DNA from: Pelagibacter sp052048135
Lineage (GTDB): Bacteria > Pseudomonadota > Alphaproteobacteria > Pelagibacterales > Pelagibacteraceae
Assembly: GCF_052048135.1 (NCBI RefSeq)
Contig: NZ_JBNAIM010000002.1
Span: forward strand, 310,001 to 374,000
Reading direction: 5' to 3'
DNA length: 64,000 nucleotides
Under the pieces are notes generated by a model that did not search any database, was not told the origin of the DNA, and worked only from the letters and a program-made list of their open reading frames with translations. Each line of letters opens with the position of its first letter. Within the stretch, counting starts at the first letter, position 1. The translations under genes were made by a program, and so were the position numbers. Shown one piece after another: positions 1-8,415 of the stretch.

Positions 1-1
1 T

Positions 2-412
2 TTGATATGTAAGCCGATTAATCCAGTATGCGATCAGTGTCCAATTTCAAAAAATTGTAAATCTTATAAAAAGAAAGATTTTACTTTAACTAAGAGCGTT
101 AAGAATAATAAAGAAAAATATTTTATTCTTAAGGTTTATAAAAAAAAACAAAAATATTTACTTGTGAAAAATACTAAATTTAATTTTTTGAAAAATTTGT
201 CAATATTTCCCATGGAAGAATTATTTAATCCAAAAAATTTTAATGAAAATTTAAATTTTAAAATGTCTAATATGAATATGAATATAAAAATTGAATATTC
301 AAAAGATTATAAAAAATTTCCATCATCATATTGGGTGGATAGAAAAAAAATGAATACATTTATGTTACCATCATTTACAAAGAAAGTTGTTCAATATTTA
401 GAAAAAAATTAA
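2..412 (+). CDS. mutY: A/G-specific adenine glycosylase MutY, C-terminal part (truncated by window edge)
   Basis: Base-excision repair glycosylase that removes adenine mispaired with 8-oxoguanine. Only the 3' end is present: the frame is open to the left edge, so the real start lies outside. The visible part opens with four cysteines spaced C-x6-C-x2-C-x5-C (visible residues 3, 10, 13, 19), the 4Fe-4S loop of MutY/Nth enzymes. About 115 residues follow, the position of MutY's NUDIX-like 8-oxoG recognition domain, here short and lysine-rich. The TAA stop shares one base with the next ATG, suggesting co-transcription. Nth shares the cysteine loop but lacks the C-terminal domain, so MutY is favoured. 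Confidence 0.85.
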   Translation: MICKPINPVCDQCPISKNCKSYKKKDFTLTKSVKNNKEKYFILKVYKKKQKYLLVKNTKFNFLKNLSIFPMEELFNPKNFNENLNFKMSNMNMNIKIEYSKDYKKFPSSYWVDRKKMNTFMLPSFTKKVVQYLEKN

Positions 413-1551
413 TGAAAAAAGTTGCTATTATTGGAGCTGGTATTTCGGGGCTGTTCATTGCAAATTTGTTTAAAAAAAATTTAAATTATCAAATTACAGT
501 ATATGAAAAAAATAGCTCAACTGATACAGAAGGGGGTTATGGAATTCAATTATCAGTGAATAGTGTGAAGCTTTTAAATCAAATTGGATTTGATAAATTT
601 CAAAATGATAAAAAGTTTAATCCAGATAAAATAAATTTTTACTCAATTAAGAGCTCAAACAAGATATGTGATTTAAATATTTCAGATTTTAATTCAGAAG
701 ATTGTAAGTATACAACTTTGAGAAGGTCTGATTTAGTTAATTTCTTAAAAACAGATTTAGGTAGCTTAATTAAAACCAATCACAGTATTTCGAAGATAGA
801 TCAAGAAAATCAAAAAATTAAACTTACTTTTCAAAACAACGAAAATTTTGAATGTGATTATTTAATTATTTCAGATGGAGTTTTCTCAAAAAGTAAAAAT
901 CTTATTTCAAATAATAAAGCTCAACCAAAATACAATAATACATTGGCTTTAAGAGGCATGATAACCAGTTCTTCTAAAATCGATCGTAAAAATATTTCGT
1001 TATTTTTAGGTCCTAATTTTCATTATGTAATTTATCCTGTAAGTCCAACTGGAGACTTTAATTTTATAGCAATAATGAAATATAATCTTTCTATCAATGA
1101 ACAAAAAAACTACTCATTATTTAGTGATGAAAATTTTGTTAAAGGGATATTGGATAATATCCCATCAGAAATGAAAGAATTTTTAAATGAAGTTAAGGAA
1201 TTAAAAATATTCCCAGTATTTGTTAGTGATGATTTTTTTAAAACAAAAAATAATAATATTCAATTCATAGGTGATGCTTTTTTTGCTTTTCCACCCTCAT
1301 TTGCTCAAGGAGCATCTCAATCAATAGAGGGAGCATATGAATTATTTAAGAATATAGAAAATAATACAGAAAAAGATTTTTATAAAAATAGAGTTAATAA
1401 AACAAAAAAAATAAATATAAGATCAAAATTTAATCAATTTGCATTCCATTTATCAAATCCTTTAACAAAAAATATAAGAAATATTTTTTTAAAAAGATTA
1501 ACAAAAAATAAAAAGTTTTTAGAAAGTTATCTTGGTAAAATTTATAGATGA
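412..1551 (+). CDS. FAD-dependent monooxygenase (salicylate hydroxylase / UbiH-like fold)
   Basis: Predicted class A flavoprotein hydroxylase. Visible motifs are the N-terminal dinucleotide fold GAGISG (residues 8-13) with an acidic residue at 32 for the ribose, an RR-x-DL segment at 104-108, a DG motif at 155-156, and the second FAD motif GDA at 287-289 followed by a PP-x5-GA segment. The length of 379 aa is normal for the PF01494-type family. The substrate cannot be read from sequence; an aromatic compound or a quinone precursor are both possible. It starts on the last base of the mutY stop and its end overlaps the convergent ccrM end by 10 bp. Confidence 0.8.
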   Translation: MKKVAIIGAGISGLFIANLFKKNLNYQITVYEKNSSTDTEGGYGIQLSVNSVKLLNQIGFDKFQNDKKFNPDKINFYSIKSSNKICDLNISDFNSEDCKYTTLRRSDLVNFLKTDLGSLIKTNHSISKIDQENQKIKLTFQNNENFECDYLIISDGVFSKSKNLISNNKAQPKYNNTLALRGMITSSSKIDRKNISLFLGPNFHYVIYPVSPTGDFNFIAIMKYNLSINEQKNYSLFSDENFVKGILDNIPSEMKEFLNEVKELKIFPVFVSDDFFKTKNNNIQFIGDAFFAFPPSFAQGASQSIEGAYELFKNIENNTEKDFYKNRVNKTKKINIRSKFNQFAFHLSNPLTKNIRNIFLKRLTKNKKFLESYLGKIYR

Positions 1552-2621
1552 TTTTTATTTAGAAGGAATCTTTGCCTTAAATTGTCTATTGGTACGAAAG
1601 AGCTTCCCAATTCACAATGCCAATAAGTCCAACCATTGCAGCTTTCAGCACCCAAGATTGTAGCTGCTACTTTGTGAATTGAACCTTCTGTTTGATCATG
1701 TTTAATACTGCCATCAGCCATTATTTTTGCGCTAATTTTCTTTTTATTATCAAAAATAGTAGTTCCTGGTTTAATTATTCCTAATTCAACTAATGAACCA
1801 AACGGTATTCTTGGTTTAGATCTACCATTCTGCAAAGTATCTAGAAAATCATCTTCTATAGGTTTTGCTTTCTTTAGTCTTAGTTCAGCAGCTTTAAAAT
1901 AGGTTTTTTCTTTTTCAATTCCGTAATAATTTCTTCCTAATTTTTTAGCAACTGTTGCTGTAGTCCCAGATCCTAAAAAAGGATCTAAAATTAAATCATT
2001 TTTATTTGAAGTTGCTAGTAAAATTCTATGAAGTAAAGCTTCTGGTTTTTGTGTTGAATGAATTTTTTTGCCGTTCTTTTTAAGTCTCTCTGAGCCGTTA
2101 CAAATTGGTATTTCCCAGTTAGATCTCATTTGAAGATCATCATTTAAACACTTTAAGGATTGATAATTAAAAGTGTATTTTGATTTTTCAGATTTAGATG
2201 CCCAAATTAAAGTTTCATGAGCATTGGTAAAACGAGTTCCTCTAAAATTCGGCATGGGATTTTTTTTGTTCCAAATAACATCATTTAAAATCCAAAAACC
2301 TAAATTTTGAATTGCAGTCCCAACCCTAAAAATATTGTGATAGCTACCGATTACCCAGATAGCTCCATTTTTTTTTAAAATTCTTTTACATTCGCTTAAC
2401 CAAGAATAAGTAAAGTCATCATACTTTTTAAAATTTTCAAATTGATCCCATTTATCATTTACTGCATTTACTTTTGATCTATCAGGTCTTGTGAGTTCAC
2501 TTTTTAATTGCAAGTTGTAAGGAGGGTCAGCAAAAATTAAATCAAAAGTTTCATTAGGAATTTTTTTAAGCTCTTTTAAACTATCTCCATTAACTAATTT
2601 ATTTTTTAAGTCTAAATTCAT
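1542..2621 (-). CDS. ccrM: Cell-cycle regulated DNA adenine methyltransferase CcrM (GANTC-type)
   Basis: Adenine-N6 methyltransferase expected to modify GANTC and coordinate the alphaproteobacterial cell cycle. The order of motifs is that of the beta group: DPPY at residues 32-35 first, the AdoMet motif DPFLGSGT at about 213-220 later. Long stretches typical of CcrM are present, such as the IGSYHNIFRVG and NPMPNFRGTRF segments, and the C-terminal extension with SIHKVAA and CNGWTYWH (about 314-335) is the CcrM-specific DNA-recognition domain. The ATG at 2621 was chosen because a 14-residue longer version (ATG at 2663) adds non-conserved sequence. Three GANTC sites lie at and upstream of this start. 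Confidence 0.93.
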   Translation of the reverse strand: MNLDLKNKLVNGDSLKELKKIPNETFDLIFADPPYNLQLKSELTRPDRSKVNAVNDKWDQFENFKKYDDFTYSWLSECKRILKKNGAIWVIGSYHNIFRVGTAIQNLGFWILNDVIWNKKNPMPNFRGTRFTNAHETLIWASKSEKSKYTFNYQSLKCLNDDLQMRSNWEIPICNGSERLKKNGKKIHSTQKPEALLHRILLATSNKNDLILDPFLGSGTTATVAKKLGRNYYGIEKEKTYFKAAELRLKKAKPIEDDFLDTLQNGRSKPRIPFGSLVELGIIKPGTTIFDNKKKISAKIMADGSIKHDQTEGSIHKVAATILGAESCNGWTYWHCELGSSFVPIDNLRQRFLLNKNHL

Positions 2622-2638
2622 TTTATAAAAATAAATTA

Positions 2639-2687
2639 GACTCCAAAAAGATTCTTGGGTCAACCTATGATTGAATTATTTAGATTC
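2639..2687. promoter_or_regulatory. Cluster of three GANTC sites upstream of ccrM
   Basis: GACTC at 2639-2643, GATTC at 2650-2654 and GATTC at 2683-2687 lie within 50 bp directly upstream of the chosen ccrM start. In Caulobacter, GANTC sites in the ccrM leader link its transcription to the methylation state of the promoter (established knowledge). The sites are seen directly; the regulatory role here is inferred. Confidence 0.45.
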
Positions 2688-2725
2688 GATTTGTGCTGAT
2701 TTTTTTTTAGATAACAAGATATTGT

Positions 2726-2740
2726 GTTTCTACGTGAAAC
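2726..2740. repeat. Inverted repeat GTTTC-N5-GAAAC, parS-like half site
   Basis: A perfect 5-bp inverted repeat with a 5-base centre lies in the rnhB-ccrM gap, directly after the rnhB stop. The right half, ACGTGAAAC, matches a half of the bacterial parS consensus TGTTTCACGTGAAACA, but an extra T in the centre breaks the symmetry of the full site. It could be a decayed ParB site, an operator or chance. Confidence 0.25.
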
Positions 2741-3301
2741 CTATATTTTTTTATTAATAGGTGAAAAATTTTTTCGGTGATGTTTGGTAATTCCTAACTT
2801 CTTAATTGCTTTTAGGTGTTGTTTCGTTCCGTAACCACAGTTTTTTTCCCAATGATAATCTTTAAATTTTTTTCCTAAATTAGAAATCATTTTATCACGA
2901 GTAACTTTAGCAATAATTGAAGCTGCAGAGATGGATGGTATCTTTTGATCACCTTTAATAATTGATTTAAGTTTGTAATTTTCAATTTCAGGTAATTTAT
3001 TTCCATCAATTAAAATAAGTTTTGGTCTTTTTTTAAGTTTTTTTATTGATCTTTTCATTGCTAATAAACTTGCTTGAAGAATATTCATATTCTCAATTTC
3101 TTTAACAGAAGCTTTTCCCACTGCCCAAATCGAGTTTTTTTTAATGTATTTTTCTAAAAATTCTCTTTTATTTTTGGTCAAACTCTTAGAGTCTTTTAGT
3201 AATTTTTTATTAATACCTTTATTGAGTATTACAGCGGCAGCATATACAGGTCCAATCAAGCTACCTCTGCCAACTTCGTCTACACCAGCAATTATTTTCA
3301 T
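2741..3301 (-). CDS. rnhB: Ribonuclease HII
   Basis: Endonuclease that cuts RNA in RNA-DNA hybrids, including single misincorporated ribonucleotides. The GVDEVGRG motif (residues 6-13) carries the first two acidic ligands (D8, E9). LIDG supplies D99 and the KGD segment D118, completing the two-metal site. ISAASIIAKVTRD is also typical of RNase HII rather than HIII. Length 186 aa is slightly short but complete. Its ATG shares one base with the stop of the upstream uracil-DNA glycosylase gene, so the two DNA-maintenance genes are probably one transcript. Confidence 0.93.
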   Translation of the reverse strand: MKIIAGVDEVGRGSLIGPVYAAAVILNKGINKKLLKDSKSLTKNKREFLEKYIKKNSIWAVGKASVKEIENMNILQASLLAMKRSIKKLKKRPKLILIDGNKLPEIENYKLKSIIKGDQKIPSISAASIIAKVTRDKMISNLGKKFKDYHWEKNCGYGTKQHLKAIKKLGITKHHRKNFSPINKKI

Positions 3302-4017
3302 TAAATTTTAATTTTTAATTCTTCTATCTTTTGTCTGATTTTTTTTAAATCTTCCCAGGAATATTTTTTATTTTCAGGAAATCGAATTAAGTAAGATGGA
3401 CTGAAAGTAATCATTAAAGGAAATGTTTTGTTGTTCAAAATTATCTCTTTCCACTTACCTCTTTCATTAGATATTTTGTTTAAACCAGTAATTGCCTCCA
3501 TTGCTGTGCTTCCCATTAGAATAACAATTTCTGGATTAATAATTGAAATATGATCTTTAAGAAATATTGAGTAACGTTTGATTTCTTGTAATGTAGGTTT
3601 TCTATCTTCCGGAGGTCTAAAATTTACTGAATAAGTTGTGTAAACATTTTCTCTTTTAATGTTTATTGCAAGTAGCATTTTGTTTAGAAGAGAACCAATA
3701 TCACCTTGGAAAGTAGATCCAGACTCGTCTTCAATTTTTCCAGGAGCCCCACCAATTAACATTATGGGAGAGTTTGAGTCGCCATCACCAATAATCAGAT
3801 TTTTTGAGTTTTCTTTTAAATTACAATTTTGAATTGAATTAATTTGTTCTTTCAAATTTAGCAGAAGTTCATTTTTTTTTTTATTTTTAGAATTGTTGTT
3901 GTTTTGAATAATTTTAAGTCTATTTATTGGCTTATTACTAAAGACAAAGTCGGGCTCGGCAGTTTTTAATAACTCTTGAGCATATTTGGCATTTTGATTT
4001 AAAGTCTTTTTAATCAT
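3301..4017 (-). CDS. Uracil-DNA glycosylase superfamily protein (family 4-like, altered motifs)
   Basis: Probable base-excision glycosylase. The architecture is that of alphaproteobacterial family-4 enzymes: variable N terminus, a C-N-L-K segment near 65-68, then GGAPGKIEDESG (89-100) for motif 1, RPPEDRKPT (134-142) and VILMGSTA (165-172), and SPSYLIRFP (206-214) near the end. Two family residues differ: motif 1 is usually GEAPG (here GGAPG), and the C-terminal HPxxLL segment has Ser for His. Only one cysteine lies where four cluster ligands occur in thermophile enzymes. Overlaps rnhB by one base and is divergent from the TPR gene with only 11 bp between start codons. Confidence 0.75.
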   Translation of the reverse strand: MIKKTLNQNAKYAQELLKTAEPDFVFSNKPINRLKIIQNNNNSKNKKKNELLLNLKEQINSIQNCNLKENSKNLIIGDGDSNSPIMLIGGAPGKIEDESGSTFQGDIGSLLNKMLLAINIKRENVYTTYSVNFRPPEDRKPTLQEIKRYSIFLKDHISIINPEIVILMGSTAMEAITGLNKISNERGKWKEIILNNKTFPLMITFSPSYLIRFPENKKYSWEDLKKIRQKIEELKIKI

Positions 4018-4028
4018 AAACTGTACTA

Positions 4029-5711
4029 ATGTTGTTAAAAAAAATTAAATTTATTTTAATTTTAGTTTTACTTTATCAGACACCATTATTTTCTAAAAGC
4101 AATAGTTTAGAAAAAATTGATTCTAAAAATTTATCAAAGTACTTTTCTGGTATTGTAGCATTTGGAAATAAAAAAAATTCAGAGGCTTTAAAATTTTTCG
4201 ACTCATCTAAAGTTTTAATTAATAAGCACGATCCTTTTTTAAAAAGATATGTTTCTTCTTTAGTACTGGAAAACAAAGTATCACAAGCAATTAACATAGT
4301 AAGACAAAATAAAGATGAGAATAATACTCAATTTTTTGATGCTTACTTATTAATATTTTTAGATAGTCTAAAAAAAAATGATTTGGAATTAGCGTTTCAA
4401 TACATTTTAGATGCGTTTAATTATTCAGAGCAAGACAGATTTAACTTAGCAATTTTAGAAAGCTTAAAACAGTATGTTTATTTATTTAAAGAGAAAGAGT
4501 TCTTGGACAATAAACAGAATTTTGGAAAATTATCAATTATTTCAGAGACATTCCAAAGATGTTATCTTAAAGATCCAAAGACAGAAAATTACTTTCTTAA
4601 TTTAATTAATGATCCAGAATCTGATTTTACGAGATATATTTATTTTTATCTTAGTTTCTTAATAGAAAATAATGAATTAGCAAAAGCTAAGAAAATTACT
4701 GATGATTTGGAATATATCAATTCAACTTTATTATTATCTCAGGGAAAAAGTTGGATTGAAAATAAAAATTTCGACAATTTTGCAAAAGTTTTTTCATGCA
4801 AAAATCACAATGACTTAATTGCAGAGTTTTTATTTTTGATTTCAAACTTATATTCTTCTCAAGATAATTTTGAGATGTCTAATTTTTATTTAAATTTGTC
4901 AAATTTTCTAAATCCAAAATTTAAATTTAATTTGTCTTTAGTGGCAGAAAATCATTATTTAAATCAAGATTATGATAAAGCAAAAAAAGTTTTAAAAAAA
5001 TTTACAGAAGAGGAGGACTTTTATTACTGGTATAGATTAAAGAAAGAGGCTCAAATTATTGAAAAACAAAGAAATATTCAAGAGTCTTTAAATTATATCA
5101 CTTCAAATTTTAAAAAAATAGATAATCCAAATAAAAAGATATTATTTGATATCGCCAATTTTTATAAAAAATCAAAAAATTATGAAGAAGCAATAAATTA
5201 TTACACTAAAATTATTAACGACTTAGATGATAGCGCAGAAATAAAATCTGATATTTTATATCGTAGAGGTGGAAGTTATGAGAGAATTAAGAATTATGAA
5301 GCATCAGATAAAGATTTACAAAATGCTCTAAAGATTACTCCCGACGATGCTTATATACTAAATTATCTTGCTTATTCTTGGCTTGAAAGAGATTATAAAA
5401 TTGATGAAGCAATTGATATGTTGAAAATAGCTTATAGGGCTAAAAACGATGACCCATACATTATTGATTCATTAGGTTGGGCATACTATTTAATTGATGA
5501 TTATTTGCAGGCTGAAAAATTACTTAAAAGAGCGGTAGAGTTAATGCCAGATGATCCAATAGTTAACGATCATTACGGTGATATTTTATGGAAGCTTGAT
5601 CGAAAAATTCAAGCACGCTATTTTTGGAAGAATGTACTTGATATGAATGACACCGAGGAGGAAATGATTGAAAAGATTAATATAAAAATCATTCAAGGCT
5701 TGAATTCTTAA
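4029..5711 (+). CDS. Exported tetratricopeptide-repeat protein
   Basis: A 560-residue protein with an N-terminal hydrophobic signal sequence (about residues 5-22, ending near SKS). The rest is helical repeat. TPR units are clearest in the C-terminal half: YEEAINYYTKII near 385, YEASDKDLQNALKITPDD, the ILNYLAYSWLE unit and the YLQAEKLLKRAVELMPDDP unit near 495. The family is known in alphaproteobacteria as periplasmic or membrane-attached scaffold proteins of unknown detailed role. The gene is followed immediately, with no spacer, by ispE. The start is fixed by the signal peptide. No enzymatic motif is visible. Confidence 0.75.
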   Translation: MLLKKIKFILILVLLYQTPLFSKSNSLEKIDSKNLSKYFSGIVAFGNKKNSEALKFFDSSKVLINKHDPFLKRYVSSLVLENKVSQAINIVRQNKDENNTQFFDAYLLIFLDSLKKNDLELAFQYILDAFNYSEQDRFNLAILESLKQYVYLFKEKEFLDNKQNFGKLSIISETFQRCYLKDPKTENYFLNLINDPESDFTRYIYFYLSFLIENNELAKAKKITDDLEYINSTLLLSQGKSWIENKNFDNFAKVFSCKNHNDLIAEFLFLISNLYSSQDNFEMSNFYLNLSNFLNPKFKFNLSLVAENHYLNQDYDKAKKVLKKFTEEEDFYYWYRLKKEAQIIEKQRNIQESLNYITSNFKKIDNPNKKILFDIANFYKKSKNYEEAINYYTKIINDLDDSAEIKSDILYRRGGSYERIKNYEASDKDLQNALKITPDDAYILNYLAYSWLERDYKIDEAIDMLKIAYRAKNDDPYIIDSLGWAYYLIDDYLQAEKLLKRAVELMPDDPIVNDHYGDILWKLDRKIQARYFWKNVLDMNDTEEEMIEKINIKIIQGLNS

Positions 5712-6557
5712 ATGTCATATTCAAAAATTAAATCTTATGCAAAGTTAAATTTAGCACTGAACATTGTTGGAAAAACAAATTCTTTGCATAGGATTGAGAG
5801 CATTATATCATTTATCAATCTATATGATTTAATAAAGATTAAAAAAATTAAATCAAAAAAACATGTAATAAGATTTTATGGAAAGTTTTCTAAAAATATA
5901 AAAAAGAAAAATACAATTTCTAAATTATTAGAAATATTAGAGAAGAAAAAAATATTAAAAAATCAAAAATTTCAAATTATAGTTAATAAATATATACCAA
6001 ATAAAGCAGGCCTTGGTGGAGGTTCAATGAATGCGGCAAGTATTTTAAAATTTTTAATGAAAAAAAAGTTTATTAAAATAAAAAAAAAAGAGATAGAAAA
6101 TATTTCTAACTTGGTTGGATCAGATGTGATTTTGGGAATAAATCAAAAAAATGCAATTTTAAACTCAAAAAATAAAGTTGTGTATTTTAACAATATCAAA
6201 AAATTTTACCCTCTAGTTGTAAAGCCTAATTTTGGTTGCTCCACTAAAGATATATATGCTGGAGTAAAGAAATTTCACAAAGTTATACTTAATCAAGCAA
6301 ATAAAAAAATGTTTAGTTTTGATTTTTTAAAAACGATGAAAAATGATTTAGAAGATGTGGCTTTATTTAAATATCCAAAATTAAAAATTATCAAATCATA
6401 TCTCGAGAATTCATCAGATCCAGCTTTTGTGCGAATGACAGGGTCAGGATCAGCTTTAGTTGCATATTTTCAAACAAAAAAAAGATGTGAACTTGCGAAA
6501 AAAAGGTTTAATAGAAATTATAAAAATTACTGGTGTATAGCATCAAAAACTATATAA
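5712..6557 (+). CDS. ispE: 4-diphosphocytidyl-2-C-methyl-D-erythritol kinase IspE
   Basis: GHMP-family kinase that phosphorylates CDP-methylerythritol in the non-mevalonate isoprenoid pathway. The N terminus has the SYAKLNLALNIVG segment with the catalytic lysine (K11). The glycine-rich ATP loop PNKAGLGGGSMNAAS spans about 96-110, and GSD with the catalytic Asp at 138 follows. A C-terminal GSGSALVA segment completes the GHMP signature. Length 281 aa is normal. The start codon follows the TPR gene stop directly, so translation is probably coupled. In place of the common SSDAA after the glycine loop the protein has SMNAA. Confidence 0.92.
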   Translation: MSYSKIKSYAKLNLALNIVGKTNSLHRIESIISFINLYDLIKIKKIKSKKHVIRFYGKFSKNIKKKNTISKLLEILEKKKILKNQKFQIIVNKYIPNKAGLGGGSMNAASILKFLMKKKFIKIKKKEIENISNLVGSDVILGINQKNAILNSKNKVVYFNNIKKFYPLVVKPNFGCSTKDIYAGVKKFHKVILNQANKKMFSFDFLKTMKNDLEDVALFKYPKLKIIKSYLENSSDPAFVRMTGSGSALVAYFQTKKRCELAKKRFNRNYKNYWCIASKTI

Positions 6558-6589
6558 ACTTTTTTTTTTATGTTATACGAACTTATTAT

Positions 6590-6663
6590 TGGGGCGTAGC
6601 CAAGCGGTAAGGCACGGGTTTTTGGTACCTGCATCCTAGGTTCGAATCCTAGCGCCCCAGCCA
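6590..6663 (+). tRNA. tRNA-Gln (anticodon TTG)
   Basis: Canonical cloverleaf: acceptor TGGGGCG pairs with CGCCCCA, the anticodon stem CGGGT/ACCTG encloses a 7-base loop with TTG at 6622-6624, and the T-arm has a standard TTCGAAT loop. Discriminator G at 6660 is followed by an encoded CCA (6661-6663). The start codon of the CCA-adding enzyme gene comes only three bases later, so the tRNA and mRNA probably share a transcript. Confidence 0.95.
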
Positions 6664-6666
6664 AAT

Positions 6667-7941
6667 ATGAAAAGTTTTTTAGATACAATTTTTTTTAGAT
6701 CAAATAATCTAGATTATTTAAGTCAAAATATAAAAGATTTAACAAAAAACACACCAGCAAATAAAATTTTTTACGCAATAAATTCTCACTCATCAGAAAG
6801 TGAAGTAAGATATGTGGGAGGTTGCATCAGAAAGATAATTAAAAAAGAAAAAGTCGATGATATTGATTTAGCAACAAATTTAAATCCTCATGAGGTCTGT
6901 GAAGCTCTTAATAAAAATAATATTAATTACTTTGAGACTGGAATTGAACATGGAACGGTTACTGCATTGATTGATGGATATAAATTCGAAATCACTTCGT
7001 TAAGAAAAGATATCTCAACAGACGGAAGACATGCAAAAGTACAATATTCCAAAGATTGGAAAGAAGATGCTTCTAGAAGAGATTTTACAATGAATTCAAT
7101 TTATTCTGATTTAGAGGGTAATTTGTTTGATCCATTTGATGGTAAAAAAGATTTAGAAAACGGGTTAGTAAGTTTTATAGGTAATTCTGATATAAGAATT
7201 AAAGAAGATTATTTGAGAATATTAAGATACTTAAGATTTTTCACCAATTATTCAAAATATCCTCATAACCCTGAATTAATTAGAAAAATTAAAATTAACA
7301 TTGGTGGAATATCAAAATTATCAAAAGAAAGACTTTTAGATGAATTAAAAAAGATTACTCAGGTAGAAACCTTAGAGAGATTAGCTAAAAACAGTATTAG
7401 TTTAGAGATTATTCAATCAATATTTCCTGAATTAAAAAATATAAATATTTTCTCAAAATTGAATTCTGAGAAAAAATCAATACTTAAAAATCTTGATTTT
7501 ATTTTTTTACTATCTTTGATGATTATTGATGAGGGAGATAATACTGAATATTTTTTATATAAATTCAATATTTCAAAAAAAGATCATAAAAGATTAAAGA
7601 TTATTGATAATTTTTATAAAGAAAAAATTCATTCTCAAACATTTTCAGAAAATAATATGAACAGAATTTTTTATTTTGATGGAAAGCAAGCAGTAATTGA
7701 TATTTTGAACTTTCAAATTATAAAATCAAAAAAGTCTGAAAAAAGCCTTATAGAATTAATTAATCATTACTCGAATAAATTAGTTCCAAAAATGCCAGTG
7801 GGTGCAGACTTCTTAATGGAGAAATTCAATATTCCAGAGGGAAAACAATTGGGAGCAAAACTTAAAATTATAGAAGAAGAGTGGGTTAAGAATAATTTTG
7901 AGATTTCTGATAAACAAATTAATAATATTATTGATAATTAA
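6667..7941 (+). CDS. cca: tRNA nucleotidyltransferase (CCA-adding) / poly(A) polymerase family
   Basis: Class II nucleotidyltransferase that builds or repairs the 3' CCA of tRNAs. The head domain has YVGGCIR (49-55) and the metal-binding pair in DDIDLAT (D65, D67), followed by GIEHGTVTA and the template-like RRDFTMNS (137-144). The remaining helical neck, body and tail bring it to 424 aa, a usual length for alphaproteobacterial Cca. All three tRNAs in this window already encode CCA, so repair after turnover may be the main role. Three bases separate it from tRNA-Gln; its 3' end overlaps the convergent greA by 4 bp. PcnB-like polyadenylation cannot be excluded. Confidence 0.88.
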   Translation: MKSFLDTIFFRSNNLDYLSQNIKDLTKNTPANKIFYAINSHSSESEVRYVGGCIRKIIKKEKVDDIDLATNLNPHEVCEALNKNNINYFETGIEHGTVTALIDGYKFEITSLRKDISTDGRHAKVQYSKDWKEDASRRDFTMNSIYSDLEGNLFDPFDGKKDLENGLVSFIGNSDIRIKEDYLRILRYLRFFTNYSKYPHNPELIRKIKINIGGISKLSKERLLDELKKITQVETLERLAKNSISLEIIQSIFPELKNINIFSKLNSEKKSILKNLDFIFLLSLMIIDEGDNTEYFLYKFNISKKDHKRLKIIDNFYKEKIHSQTFSENNMNRIFYFDGKQAVIDILNFQIIKSKKSEKSLIELINHYSNKLVPKMPVGADFLMEKFNIPEGKQLGAKLKIIEEEWVKNNFEISDKQINNIIDN

Positions 7942-8414
7942 ATATATTTAACATCTTTAATTTCAAAGTTTTTTATTCCGGCAGGAGTATTGATTTCCAC
8001 TAAATCACTTTTATTTTTCCCAATCAATCCTTTACCAATGGGAGACTGAAAATAAATTAATTTTTGTTTGAGATCAGCTTCATCTTTTCCTACAATTTTA
8101 TAATTAATTTTTTCTCCAGTATCTAAATTTTCTAGAAAAACAGTTGAACCAAATATTACTTTTCCATCATTATTTAATTTTGTAACATCAATAATATTTG
8201 CTCTAGAAATAATATCGTTTATCTCATTAATTCGTCCTTCATTGTGTGACTGTTCTTCTTTTGCTGCATGATATTCAGCATTTTCTTTTAAATCCCCATG
8301 AGATCTTGCCTCAGCTATAGCAGCTACAATCTCGGGTCTTTTTTTTTCTTTTAGAAATATTAGTTCATCTTTAAGTTTATTTAGTCCATTTAAAGTTATT
8401 GGTTCTTTTTCCAT
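7938..8414 (-). CDS. greA: Transcript cleavage factor GreA
   Basis: Elongation factor that enters the RNA polymerase secondary channel and stimulates cleavage of backtracked RNA. The N-terminal coiled coil carries the tip motif ARSHGDLKENAEY with the acidic residues that hold the catalytic metal. The C-terminal FKBP-like domain follows (VIFGSTVFLENLDTG onward, and the SPIGKGLIG segment). At 158 aa it has the standard length. It is the last gene of a hemF-greA pair separated by a single base, and its 3' end overlaps cca by 4 bp. Confidence 0.95.
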   Translation of the reverse strand: MEKEPITLNGLNKLKDELIFLKEKKRPEIVAAIAEARSHGDLKENAEYHAAKEEQSHNEGRINEINDIISRANIIDVTKLNNDGKVIFGSTVFLENLDTGEKINYKIVGKDEADLKQKLIYFQSPIGKGLIGKNKSDLVEINTPAGIKNFEIKDVKYI

Positions 8415-8415
8415 A

